From a virus, in the IMG/VR virus record IMGVR_UViG_3300021338_000003, positions 62,001 through 126,000 of that record: a stretch of DNA of 64,000 nucleotides, one strand, 5' to 3'. The notes under the pieces were generated by a model. It was not told the DNA's origin. It saw only the letters and a list, made by a program, of their open reading frames with translations, and made no database searches. This document shows positions 9,197 through 18,572 of this stretch, in pieces. The first letter of the stretch is position 1. Each line of letters begins with the position of its first letter. Position numbers and translations under genes: made by a program.

Positions 9197-9409
9197 ATGT
9201 CCAACAAGGCAACCGATTTCAACGACGTCGAGGTCATTCACCGTCGTCGTCCCACCCGGGAAAACAACTCCACTGTTACCGGCCCCGGTGTAGTATATGG
9301 CACTCCTGTTTCTCCCGAGGAGATCGATGAGAATGAGGATGGCGTGACCAACCCTGCCCGCACCCCCCGCACCCCGTTCTCCACCGGTGTTGTAGAGGTT
9401 AAGGGCTGA
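9197..9409 (+). CDS. Small disordered virion-region protein
   Basis: 70 residues from ATG 9197, chosen over GTG 9167 because AAAGGAG lies 8 bases upstream. Rich in Arg, Pro, Thr, Asn and Glu with almost no hydrophobic core, so probably disordered. It overlaps the next gene by one base, between baseplate genes; a linker or plug in the baseplate is possible. Confidence 0.6.
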   Translation: MSNKATDFNDVEVIHRRRPTRENNSTVTGPGVVYGTPVSPEEIDENEDGVTNPARTPRTPFSTGVVEVKG

Positions 9410-10743
9410 TGAGCCTCGAATTCGACCCGGTCCTATATACCGAGAGTTACCAGCGTCTCCTCAACGAGGTGCCGAAGAGTCTTTCGTATCTGGTGTCGGT
9501 GGTCGATATGGTTGTACCTCTCGAATTCCGTGGGGTCGAATTCAGGCTGAAGGTATCCGAACCTGGGATACCAGTGACCATTGTTATCGACCGTCCGGAT
9601 GAGGCAGGACTTGAAAACCCTGTCCCTCCGAAGCGGTTGGTGGTGGTCCCCAAGCAGGAAGTGGAAAACATCCGTGTCCCCCTGGTGTCCGGAGTGAACC
9701 GGATTCGGGCTATCTCGGATGTCGGTGACTCTTCTATGCGCATCGGAGTGGCTCACTGGGCTACCTGGCTTCATCTTTTCTCCAACGGCCTTCGTGGTGT
9801 GGAGATTCGGAATCAGGAACGACAGGATGCCATCCTGTCGTATACCGGGTCCCTGCTCACCGAGCGGTGGTTCCCTGAAGCGGACCTTCTACCCCGATCC
9901 AATTCCCTGCATCGCCTTGGTATGCGGATGATCGTCGATGGTATGCGTCGATCCGGCACCAATATTGGTATCCGGAAGGTGGTGTCTGGACTAACTGGCA
10001 GCTACCCTCACATCGTTAGTCGCCAAGCCCCCAGGATAATCGAGGGGCCTACTACCCCTCTTCCTACGGTGGGAGAGGACGTTGCCGGAGTTGACATCCA
10101 TTTGTGGCTCTTCGATGTTTGCACTATGGGCTTCATCACAGCCGGTCGATACATTGAAAACACCACCGAATACAACGACGTCCTTCAGATGTCCGAGCTT
10201 GCGGTGTCCTATCGGCAAACGGATACCGATACCAACCACGTCATGGTCAACCCAACCAATAGGATATCTTGCTCTACTGAGGACCTTCTTCTATCGGAAG
10301 GGTGCTTTGACTCCATACGCCCTTTCATTCGGGCAACCCGGCGAAAGAAGTTTGTCATTTGTCAAGCTTCGTATATTCTCGATACGGCAGTGGAGATTTG
10401 TTCTCCACTTGGGGCTGTGTACTGGGATTGCGGAGGGTCCCTGACCACCCTCGTCCATGACCCGGACGCGGTGGATGAAGAAGACCCTACTGGAGACGGG
10501 TGGGTAGGCCACGCTCTGGATGGCCGCTTTGACTATCCCTATGGCGGTTCCTTTGACACCTTCGGGGTCATCGAGGGGTTCTTGGCCGATCAATGCCCTT
10601 ATGAGCAGGGCATTGTGGTAACGCCCCTTTTCACTACTGCTACCACTGCCCAGATCGACATCGACATGGTGGCTTTTGGTGAATACGAGATCAACCCGGT
10701 CCCGTCCACTGAAGGCGAAGGCGCCATCCTCACAGCCATCTGA
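9409..10743 (+). CDS. Baseplate/tail-region structural protein
   Basis: 444 residues, beta-rich with a helical segment near 110-190. It follows the J-like gene and precedes fibre-type genes, the place where gpI-like or other wedge/adaptor proteins occur in contractile-tail phages, but it is longer than gpI and shows no recognisable motif. Several Cys residues cluster around 290-345. Role inferred from position. Confidence 0.65.
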   Translation: MSLEFDPVLYTESYQRLLNEVPKSLSYLVSVVDMVVPLEFRGVEFRLKVSEPGIPVTIVIDRPDEAGLENPVPPKRLVVVPKQEVENIRVPLVSGVNRIRAISDVGDSSMRIGVAHWATWLHLFSNGLRGVEIRNQERQDAILSYTGSLLTERWFPEADLLPRSNSLHRLGMRMIVDGMRRSGTNIGIRKVVSGLTGSYPHIVSRQAPRIIEGPTTPLPTVGEDVAGVDIHLWLFDVCTMGFITAGRYIENTTEYNDVLQMSELAVSYRQTDTDTNHVMVNPTNRISCSTEDLLLSEGCFDSIRPFIRATRRKKFVICQASYILDTAVEICSPLGAVYWDCGGSLTTLVHDPDAVDEEDPTGDGWVGHALDGRFDYPYGGSFDTFGVIEGFLADQCPYEQGIVVTPLFTTATTAQIDIDMVAFGEYEINPVPSTEGEGAILTAI

Positions 10744-10755
10744 TTGGAGGGGTCC

Positions 10756-12078
10756 GTGCCCTATCGTACAGTCAAAATTCCTGCCAGAGCTTGTCTTGCT
10801 GCCGAGACCCGTGTTGGTCCTCCAGCATATCAGGCCGCGGAGTATACCAAGGTCACAGGCACCAACTTCGACTTTGGACAATGGGCTTTTGACTCGGCTA
10901 CGACCGAAACCATTTTTGTTCAAGTCCAGGTCCCCTCTTACTATTCGGGAGGTGGGCACAAGCTCCGTCTCCGTTGGAAGTCTTCCTTGACTTCCGGCCA
11001 GATATATTTTGGTTGTGGGATTCAGAAGAAGGCTGATACGGATACATATGACACCGCGTTCACTTCTACCGTTTCTGGTCCTTCTACGGCCGCAGGTGTG
11101 GTTGGTGACTTGGTAGAGTTGACCCTGACCCTTCCCGATATCGGAATGGTGGCTGGTGATACTCTCATCATGTCCATATACCGGGACGTTCCCTCCGAGC
11201 CGGGAACCCATGCGGCTGATGCCTTGCTGGTGGACATTGACTGGCTGGTAGACGCCACTGGCCCTGCCTACATTCCTGTGCGACTGGCTACCCCTATTGG
11301 TACCAACATTGCCAATTTCAACGCGACTCCAGACGTTCTGGATGGAAAATCTCTAGCCGTGGGTGATCTTATCCTGGCTTGGCAGCAAACCACAGCATCC
11401 GAGAACGGCATATATCAAGTAGACACGGTGGGTACAGGGTCCAATGGTGTCTGGACCCGATCTCCACTCATGGATGACAGCACCGATGCCGTCCCTGGTA
11501 CGCAGGTGTTCGTGATAGAGGGAGACCAGATGTTCAGGTCTCCAATGTACCTCATTAGCACCGGAACACTGACTATTGGTGTCAGTAACCTCGAATTCCT
11601 TCCCGGGAGGCCCCTCGTGCGCTCTGACCCCGCAGCCATCGCTGGACCCACTGCCGTTGCCCTTACTGACAGCGTCTCTACTACCGGTGGGTCGGGGTGG
11701 ATAGACGTTACTGGCTATACTGATATTGATGTGTACATCAAAGTCGATGCTGGTACCATTACAGGGACTCTGGACGAACTTCAGGCTTTTGCACGAGTTA
11801 GAGATGGGGTTCTGTCTGCCGGGGCTGGCCAGGAGGCATTCGTACACGCTGGTTCTGAATATTCCAACTGGATCGCAGACAACGGGGGAGTAGGAGAGTC
11901 TGCAGACATTATGTCTACAGCTGGTATTTTGTTTAAGACCACCCCCTATTTTGGTACCCTTTTCTATCACTTCAATTTCAAATGCTTCGGAGACCAAATG
12001 CAGGTGTTTGTTGGGACCGATGGGGTTGGACCCCCTACTGTGTCAGTAGACTTTGCATACAAACGGCATGTCCGTTAG
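10756..12078 (+). CDS. Tail fibre/appendage protein
   Basis: 440 residues from GTG 10756, preceded by GGAGGGG; an in-frame TTG at 10744 would fall on the ribosome site. Rich in Thr, Ser, Gly and Val with many short beta segments, typical of fibre or decoration domains. The middle (around 170-290) has repeated GTG/GTN turns. No catalytic or lectin motif is recognised. Confidence 0.65.
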   Translation: MPYRTVKIPARACLAAETRVGPPAYQAAEYTKVTGTNFDFGQWAFDSATTETIFVQVQVPSYYSGGGHKLRLRWKSSLTSGQIYFGCGIQKKADTDTYDTAFTSTVSGPSTAAGVVGDLVELTLTLPDIGMVAGDTLIMSIYRDVPSEPGTHAADALLVDIDWLVDATGPAYIPVRLATPIGTNIANFNATPDVLDGKSLAVGDLILAWQQTTASENGIYQVDTVGTGSNGVWTRSPLMDDSTDAVPGTQVFVIEGDQMFRSPMYLISTGTLTIGVSNLEFLPGRPLVRSDPAAIAGPTAVALTDSVSTTGGSGWIDVTGYTDIDVYIKVDAGTITGTLDELQAFARVRDGVLSAGAGQEAFVHAGSEYSNWIADNGGVGESADIMSTAGILFKTTPYFGTLFYHFNFKCFGDQMQVFVGTDGVGPPTVSVDFAYKRHVR

Positions 12079-12109
12079 TCTGAATTCAGACACCACAGAT
12101 TCCTATTGT

Positions 12110-12130
12110 AGCCCAGGGCCGCCCTGGGCT
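12110..12130 (+). other. Stem-loop between fibre genes
   Basis: AGCCCAGGG and CCCTGGGCT pair perfectly around a 3-base loop in the 72-base gap between the genes ending at 12078 and starting at 12151. There is no T-run after it, so it is probably a processing or mRNA-stability element rather than a terminator. Confidence 0.5.
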
Positions 12131-12150
12131 CTCGCGTATGAGAGCAAACG

Positions 12151-12588
12151 ATGGCAGTCCAGCTTATTGCGACACTCACAAATACCGCACGTCAAAGGGA
12201 AGCCCAGGGGACAGTCACTGGGAAGTCCTTCAAGATAGTGTCCTTTGAGGTCGGTACCGAGGGTCACGATCCTTCAGACCCATTGGTTGCGCTGCCTCCG
12301 GACCCTACGATCAATGAGCTTCCAGGTCGTGTATTTGGTCCTGAGCCGGTAGACAACCTTGGGTACCTTAGCCCCACATGTCCCTATTGGGAACTCACAA
12401 TCGAGGATGGGGAGGCCAATGGTACTCTCATTTCTAGTATTGCTCTGATTGCCGAGATTGTTAGCAATGGTGACGATGCTGTCGATGAGGTAGGAACCAC
12501 TTTCATATATGCAGTGGCCCACTTCCCCCGTGTTCCTAAGGTGCCCGGTGATACGTTCGAGTACCTAGTCGGAATCCAGGTCGGCTGA
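12151..12588 (+). CDS. Small fibre-associated protein, paralogue of 17966-18568
   Basis: 145 residues. The block FKIVSFEVGTEGHDPSDP matches FKIVGFRVGSTGYDPNDP in the protein at 17966, and both continue with a Pro-rich loop and an Ile-rich segment. Both sit next to a long fibre gene, so they are probably adaptor or N-terminal attachment modules of tail fibres. The sequence is beta-rich, with no signal peptide or membrane segment. Confidence 0.65.
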   Translation: MAVQLIATLTNTARQREAQGTVTGKSFKIVSFEVGTEGHDPSDPLVALPPDPTINELPGRVFGPEPVDNLGYLSPTCPYWELTIEDGEANGTLISSIALIAEIVSNGDDAVDEVGTTFIYAVAHFPRVPKVPGDTFEYLVGIQVG

Positions 12589-12620
12589 AAAACTCTCTTT
12601 CTTTCTCCAGGTGAGCAAAA

Positions 12621-15600
12621 ATGGCCTTCGAGCTTTTCATTCCCTACCGCAGCAACGGCAACGACGCCTCGTTGGACATCATCTCGCGGTTTGCCCGTAT
12701 CTTGCGCAAGGGCTTCGTGAACGCCTGGCAGGACTCGACTCAGAATGTAGTCAGTGAGTCTATCGCCCCTCTCATCGTTCCTCGCTCTGGGTCCCTCAAT
12801 GTGGATGTTACTCCGGGTTCTGGTATCGGGTGGATGGCCCTATCCAACGACGGGATGGTCATCCGAGAGCAGACTAGCACCCATGGGCCTCTCACGGTTG
12901 CAGCAAGCACCAAGAATTACATCGTGCTCCGCGCGTTGTACGCTCCCTCTACTGGCGGTGAGGTTGTTGAGTTTCAGTCCCTGACTGAAGCCGACTACAA
13001 TGCATCTCCAGTTAAGAGCCAACTTATCATTGTCGGGACTTTGACTCTGGGCGCCACCTCGGATGCCTCCACGGGTACGGTGTCCTATGATGAACGGGAC
13101 CGAGTTGAAGGATTCTTCGACACTCCCTGGCGCCCTTCGGTGGACACCTTCGCCAACCTCCCTACTTCCAGCAATGATATCTTGAAGACTGGTGATACTG
13201 TCATTGTTCGGGATTCTTTCACCATGTATGTGTGGAATGGGTCGGCCTGGGTCACCGCTGGCGGTGCTGCATCCCTACATGTGGCCGCTGGCATCACTGA
13301 TGCTTATCGGGTGGACCAAGATCGGGCTGTTCAGGGAAGTGGTATCCTGGCTGGTGGTCTGGATTCAAGCCAGCCTTTTGCTCGTCTCCCCGGCCTCCAG
13401 GTCCATAGCATGGCCGCTGCACGCACTATCGGCCTTGGTGAGATGCGTCTCATCATCAATGGATTTGGGTTCAAAACCAAGCACATCGACTACCAGATGA
13501 CGGCCCCTCCCGGTGTTGGGACCCGGTATGACCTCTTGTACTTGGAGATGTACCGGATGGAGGTCGCCAGCCCCTCGGCCGTGACCTTCGACAATTACAC
13601 CGGGTCCTCTGTGTCTTTGGGTACGGTCATTACCGCCATGGAGAGCCTGTCAGCCAAGAGTGATGAGACCGGAGCATCCATTGATTTTGGGCCCATCGAA
13701 CGGACCGCTGACAACAAATACCTCATCACTGTCTACTCCATTCGTGAGGAGTCGGACCTCTCGGCCAGCACCGTGGCTGACCCCTACGACCTCGCCACCT
13801 ACTCGGTGGCTCCCACCAATTCTGATGGGAATACCTGGTCTTATGGTGCCAACTCCTATGATGACCGTGTGTGGTATGCCACACACTCTTCGGCCTATGG
13901 CACCCATTCCTATGGCATGCCTTTGGTGATGATTAAGCGGGACTCCAGTGAGAGTCTGGGCGTTCTGACCAGCCTGAGTGGAGAGAATCTCATCTTCCCG
14001 ATTCATCCAGTGTGTGATACGGGCGGCTACATTCGTGGGTTGCTGGAAGGTTTGTCCAATGCCCGGAGTTCCTCCCAGGATGCCCGCCTACCCTCCGGTG
14101 TTAAGGAGACCACGCCCTGGAACGGTCCGTCCAGTGGGTACAGTGGTGGTATGAAGCTTTCTATTGCTGGGTACAACCTCGAAGTGACCGAGGCCACTAC
14201 CCGACCCATCAGCACGCCGAGTGCCCCCACTACCGGTGCACGGCGTGACTTGGTGTATGCCACCCTGAACCTCGTGGCCTTCACCGACCCTGCGGGCACC
14301 GGTCGTCAAATCATCCCACTGGGTGAATTTCGTGAGGTTCCCTATTCTAGCACGTATATGAAGGAAGTTTATGCTCAGGTCGAGTTCCACATGGAGGGCG
14401 TGGGTCAGGTAGAGGATGTTGATGACGCTTTTGCTGCCCTGGGGTATTCCCGCATACCTGGGGACCCGGGACTATTTGGTATCGCAGATGTCAGCTTCGA
14501 CCCACGTCTCAACTTTGACCAGGTGACGTATGCCATCCCGATCGCAGTGGTTGAGCGTCGCAACACTGGTACTTGGGATGCCTCTACTAACCCCAATGGC
14601 GGTGCCTCTCGTCCTGACTCCCTCACGACTTCCATTGTGAATAAGGACATCACCAGTTGGTCCCACTTGGTGGGTCTGGATCGCCATGACATAGAACAAC
14701 TCCTACACCGTTCGACGGATTCCCTCTTGCGTGGGGATCTTCCTACGAACATTGTGAGGCATCCGACTCACTCTGGAGTGGCTGGCCGACGTTTCCTGAT
14801 GACGGAGGCTATTGGTGTAACCTCGGCTGGATATCGGGAGCTTCCCGCTGCACCTGATGGTTTCCGGACGGCCTGGTCCGATGCCGTGGAACTCCGTCCT
14901 TTTGGTACCTCGTTTCTGGTTCACACCGGGTCCTTCTCTGGTCCTATCTTCTCATATGACTCGGGTACAGGCCAGCTGGACATCGTCATGCCTACAGGGA
15001 TGTCGATATACATCACCGCTACGGATCCGACGGCCTTCCACTTTGTGGGATACGAAAGTGCTGGGCCGCCTTCTCTTCCGAAGGTTAGCACCGCAGGCTG
15101 GAATACCGTCGGGTCTGAGTCTGGAGCAGTCACCGGTATTTCCGGATTCACCATCAACAATACGGATTCCTTTGGGTATCCGACTGATGTGACGTGTACC
15201 CTGACTTTCACTGGTACAGGATTGGTACGGTTCTTCTTCTGGGCCATTATGCAGAGGTCGGACACCGACGTACAGCATCAAGACAATGGCGGCCTCCTCC
15301 TGCCTCCGGATGATATCATCCAGATCGAAACCGGTGGTGGGTTCACCACGCCCATCTCCACCACTCCGTTGGTGGCATCCTTGGAAGCCACCCTCTCTGG
15401 TGACACGGCAACCTTCGACCTGGCCAACCTCACCGCGGCCATTGATACCCCTGGAACCCCGACGTACTTGGGCGTGATGGCTGCCTCTGTGGAAAATGTC
15501 TCTCGGTCTGGTTATTCCTACACGGCCACAATCAACGATGCTCAGACCGAGGCTGTCGTAACCCTGTCTACGGCTGCTCATACCGGTGAGACGTGTCGAA

Positions 15601-17030
15601 TCATGGTGGCCTACGAGACTAGCACCGTAACCCAGTGGCTAGAGTTCTCCCGGTCTGCCAAATCTGTGATTGGTCCTTTCCAGTGGTCCGAATATACCTG
15701 GACTGACCAGACCACTGCCCGGAAGGTGATGGGTGTCCCGCAGGCCAAGAGTCAGGGGATGATGGGCGGCTGCTTGATGTGGCGAACCACCTCTACCTCC
15801 AACGATTGGGAGATCTCGAACAGCCCCGAGTTCAACCGCTGGCAAATCGATGAGGGTTCTGCCCAAATAGAGCTGCGGGATATATCCGGAGCAGCCTTGA
15901 ACACCGGTATTGATCTCAAGGCGGTATTCGTGACCCTGGAGCCTTTTGAGGCGGCCGATGAGATTCGGATATACTACGAGGCGACCCCCTATATGGGCAT
16001 CTCCGGTCTCCAGAGTGCTGCATCCAAGCGAGCAGCTATTGTGGACCGCCTGCAGGGTGAGGTTCTCCTGCCCGGCAAGGTGTTCGTCACCTCGGGTGGA
16101 TATGCTCCTTACTACGTGTTTCCAACTGATGTATCCGAGGCCGCCCCTGCCCGTTCCGGATATGATCAGGATTTCATGAGTAATCACCCCAACCGGGCCC
16201 TGGCCTTCATTCAAGCAGGCTCCGGTTTCCGTCGCTACCGTGACCCCAACGTCCCGGATGTGACCAACGAAGAGGTGGGTAATTACTCGATGGTCATGCA
16301 CATTCCTAAGAATGGAATGGACGCTCTGCCCGAGCGTCTGCCTTGGCCGGATTATGCCAATATGTCCGTGACTGTGAACACTTCTACCGACTGGGAAGCC
16401 GGCACTGTCGAGGCTTGGGAACTCACGTATGAGCCTTTCACCGCTGCGAACAATGGCAACATTGGCGGAGGGTACTTCTATTGGTGTGATGACCGTAATA
16501 TCGCCGAGGAAATTAGCGGTCGACGCCCGACTCCCGGCCTGGAAATAGGGTATGGTGACCTGACCAACGCCCAGAAGAACTCCTTGGAATCGGTGTTCAT
16601 GGTGGATGGTGATCGAGGTGTGGCCACCACCATGCTGGCCTATGATCTCACCAATACTACGGCGGACACCTTCATCAGCACCGGAGTTGCCTTCCTGGCT
16701 CCTGGCAGTGTTGAGGGACTACTTACCAGTGAGATGGACCAGGGCCACATAGGCTACCTGATCCCCCAGACGCTGCCTACCTTCCTCTCTGTGGGTACTG
16801 GATTCCGTATCTCCGGGTCCGGAACGACCGTCAATTACTATGGCGGTCATTCTACCTTCATTCGGGCCACTACTGGCACCCAGGAGGGCGTGATCCATAT
16901 GCAGGTCTCTGGTTCTCCGCGTAAGGTTTCGCAGGCGCCCCCTGCCGGTCCTTACGCTGTACAGGTGGGAGGTGTATACGACGCCTTCTGGCCCCTCTAC
17001 CGACCCCTCTTGCCCGTGCGCAAGGTCTGA
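12621..17030 (+). CDS. Very long tail fibre/appendage protein
   Basis: 1469 residues, the longest gene in the window, with ribosome site AGGTGAG before ATG 12621. It is rich in Thr, Ser, Gly and Asp throughout, with repeated short beta-strand and turn patterns and no coiled coil beyond the N-terminus. The first 40 residues are helical and probably the attachment part; the rest may hold several beta domains. No intramolecular chaperone, peptidase or glycosidase motif was recognised. Host-receptor binding is the expected role; a long structural or decoration protein is the alternative. Confidence 0.75.
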   Translation: MAFELFIPYRSNGNDASLDIISRFARILRKGFVNAWQDSTQNVVSESIAPLIVPRSGSLNVDVTPGSGIGWMALSNDGMVIREQTSTHGPLTVAASTKNYIVLRALYAPSTGGEVVEFQSLTEADYNASPVKSQLIIVGTLTLGATSDASTGTVSYDERDRVEGFFDTPWRPSVDTFANLPTSSNDILKTGDTVIVRDSFTMYVWNGSAWVTAGGAASLHVAAGITDAYRVDQDRAVQGSGILAGGLDSSQPFARLPGLQVHSMAAARTIGLGEMRLIINGFGFKTKHIDYQMTAPPGVGTRYDLLYLEMYRMEVASPSAVTFDNYTGSSVSLGTVITAMESLSAKSDETGASIDFGPIERTADNKYLITVYSIREESDLSASTVADPYDLATYSVAPTNSDGNTWSYGANSYDDRVWYATHSSAYGTHSYGMPLVMIKRDSSESLGVLTSLSGENLIFPIHPVCDTGGYIRGLLEGLSNARSSSQDARLPSGVKETTPWNGPSSGYSGGMKLSIAGYNLEVTEATTRPISTPSAPTTGARRDLVYATLNLVAFTDPAGTGRQIIPLGEFREVPYSSTYMKEVYAQVEFHMEGVGQVEDVDDAFAALGYSRIPGDPGLFGIADVSFDPRLNFDQVTYAIPIAVVERRNTGTWDASTNPNGGASRPDSLTTSIVNKDITSWSHLVGLDRHDIEQLLHRSTDSLLRGDLPTNIVRHPTHSGVAGRRFLMTEAIGVTSAGYRELPAAPDGFRTAWSDAVELRPFGTSFLVHTGSFSGPIFSYDSGTGQLDIVMPTGMSIYITATDPTAFHFVGYESAGPPSLPKVSTAGWNTVGSESGAVTGISGFTINNTDSFGYPTDVTCTLTFTGTGLVRFFFWAIMQRSDTDVQHQDNGGLLLPPDDIIQIETGGGFTTPISTTPLVASLEATLSGDTATFDLANLTAAIDTPGTPTYLGVMAASVENVSRSGYSYTATINDAQTEAVVTLSTAAHTGETCRIMVAYETSTVTQWLEFSRSAKSVIGPFQWSEYTWTDQTTARKVMGVPQAKSQGMMGGCLMWRTTSTSNDWEISNSPEFNRWQIDEGSAQIELRDISGAALNTGIDLKAVFVTLEPFEAADEIRIYYEATPYMGISGLQSAASKRAAIVDRLQGEVLLPGKVFVTSGGYAPYYVFPTDVSEAAPARSGYDQDFMSNHPNRALAFIQAGSGFRRYRDPNVPDVTNEEVGNYSMVMHIPKNGMDALPERLPWPDYANMSVTVNTSTDWEAGTVEAWELTYEPFTAANNGNIGGGYFYWCDDRNIAEEISGRRPTPGLEIGYGDLTNAQKNSLESVFMVDGDRGVATTMLAYDLTNTTADTFISTGVAFLAPGSVEGLLTSEMDQGHIGYLIPQTLPTFLSVGTGFRISGSGTTVNYYGGHSTFIRATTGTQEGVIHMQVSGSPRKVSQAPPAGPYAVQVGGVYDAFWPLYRPLLPVRKV

Positions 17031-17051
17031 AGCGAATAGGAGACTCTCACA

Positions 17052-17966
17052 ATGGCCGACTACAGCCGCACTGGCACTAGTGTTGCCTCCCTTCAGGATA
17101 TCATCGATACCATGGTGTCCTTCCTAACCGCAAGTGGACCCGGGCCTACCTGGGTCCAGGATGCTACTTTCACGGCAGCCTCCAATGCAGGAAATCTCTT
17201 CCTGCAGACCGCTGGTGCTACCACCATGTATGTGTCATTCAAGGCAATCACAGTTGACTCCGAGGATATACTGTTCTGCCATTGGAATCCCGGGACTTCC
17301 AATGGGTATGGGGGTGGGGCTGGTCCTACTGCTGCTCGCACCGCATTTGGTTCGTCGTTTCGCATGGACCCCGTCAACGAGACATATCAGCTCCACCTGT
17401 TTGCCGATGACGAGCGGTGTGTGGCCGTCCTCGAAGGTACCCCCAAGCTCGGCACTGTGACCGCCGGGATTCGTCCTCGGTCCTCAGCCCAAATCCTGTA
17501 CTTTGGGGAATACACTCCCCATGCAGGTGCAGCGGATGATCCATATCCTCTTATCATCGCTGGTAATAGTCGTTACTTCCAGGCAGACCCTGTCACTGGT
17601 CTGCAGCTTGGGCATTGGCCCGAGACTGTCTTCAAGACGGCTGGCCCGGACGATAAGTTCTTCGACCGGGACGAAGGTATGGGATGGCGCAAACTGTATG
17701 GGCCCTCTTTCGACCCACCCCGGAATTCTCGTGGTAGTGAGGGGTTTGTGTACCAGCAGGACATCTATCTGGATGGTCCAGGTCTAGAGGAATCTCTTTC
17801 TCTAATTGGGTGCCTGGTAGGCAACAAGGACCATGGCATCTACCAGACGATCACCATCTCCGCCAACGACTATCTGACTGTTCCCAGCATTCTATATGTC
17901 ACACCCGAACCGGGGACTGACACCAGTGGTCATGTCTACCTGTTCCCGATCGGAGTGGCCATCTGA
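17052..17966 (+). CDS. Tail appendage protein
   Basis: 304 residues, preceded by AGGAG. Aromatic- and Gly-rich, beta-type, with a helical start (residues 10-28). It lies between the 1469-residue fibre and the small fibre-associated protein, whose ATG overlaps its stop by one base, so the three are probably co-translated. No enzymatic motif is visible. Confidence 0.65.
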   Translation: MADYSRTGTSVASLQDIIDTMVSFLTASGPGPTWVQDATFTAASNAGNLFLQTAGATTMYVSFKAITVDSEDILFCHWNPGTSNGYGGGAGPTAARTAFGSSFRMDPVNETYQLHLFADDERCVAVLEGTPKLGTVTAGIRPRSSAQILYFGEYTPHAGAADDPYPLIIAGNSRYFQADPVTGLQLGHWPETVFKTAGPDDKFFDRDEGMGWRKLYGPSFDPPRNSRGSEGFVYQQDIYLDGPGLEESLSLIGCLVGNKDHGIYQTITISANDYLTVPSILYVTPEPGTDTSGHVYLFPIGVAI

Positions 17967-18568
17967 TGCCACTGGTTTCTACGCCAGGAGTGCCCGGGGG
18001 GTCCTTGGGGTCGAGCATGGGGATTACCTCCTCGTCTACCCCCTCGGTCAGCACACTGCCCTCTACGGGAGTCTATCTTATCACAGCTGGTCTGGTTGCC
18101 CAGAACCTTCTACCAGTGGGTGGGGTGCCGAATACTGTCCTCGTTGCATTGACTGATGTTGGGGCTATTCTTATTGCTCGGCGTCTGGTTGAGGGGCTTG
18201 GGTTCAAGATTGTTGGGTTTCGGGTTGGCTCTACTGGGTATGACCCAAATGACCCGACCCAGGCTGCCCCACTGAACCCTGCTGACACGGCCCTTGGGAA
18301 CACAGTGTTCCCGACACATCTTCTACCTCCAGAGGCCATCGACCGGTACGAGTCCCCTAATGACTATGGGATATCCTTCTTGTGCCGCGTTGCTTCTGGG
18401 GAGGCTATATCGGGTATTGGAGAGATTGGCATCTTTGCGCAGATCACTTCTAGCCCATTGAACCCATCTGAAGTAGGAACATACGTTCTCTTTGCTCACG
18501 CTCACCGTCCCCTCTTCGGGAAGACGACCAATGACGTTATGGTGTGGAGAATGGTGTGCCAGTGGTGA
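17966..18568 (+). CDS. Fibre-associated protein, paralogue of 12151-12588
   Basis: 200 residues. Residues 1-55 are Ser/Thr/Gly/Val-rich and probably flexible. The remainder aligns by eye with the protein at 12151 (FKIVGFRVGSTGYDPNDP, a Pro-rich loop, then an ISGIGEIGIFAQI-type strand pair). The extra N-terminus is the main difference. Probably an attachment or tip module for the neighbouring fibre. Confidence 0.65.
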   Translation: MPLVSTPGVPGGSLGSSMGITSSSTPSVSTLPSTGVYLITAGLVAQNLLPVGGVPNTVLVALTDVGAILIARRLVEGLGFKIVGFRVGSTGYDPNDPTQAAPLNPADTALGNTVFPTHLLPPEAIDRYESPNDYGISFLCRVASGEAISGIGEIGIFAQITSSPLNPSEVGTYVLFAHAHRPLFGKTTNDVMVWRMVCQW

Positions 18569-18572
18569 ACAA

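Noticed and set aside
10291-11211. 306-codon open frame on the - strand
   Set aside because: It lies opposite two well-supported + genes, has shadow-type composition and no ribosome site; no - strand gene in the window is convincing.
12110-12130. Stem-loop as a terminator
   Set aside because: No T-run follows, and fibre genes continue directly, so termination is not supported.
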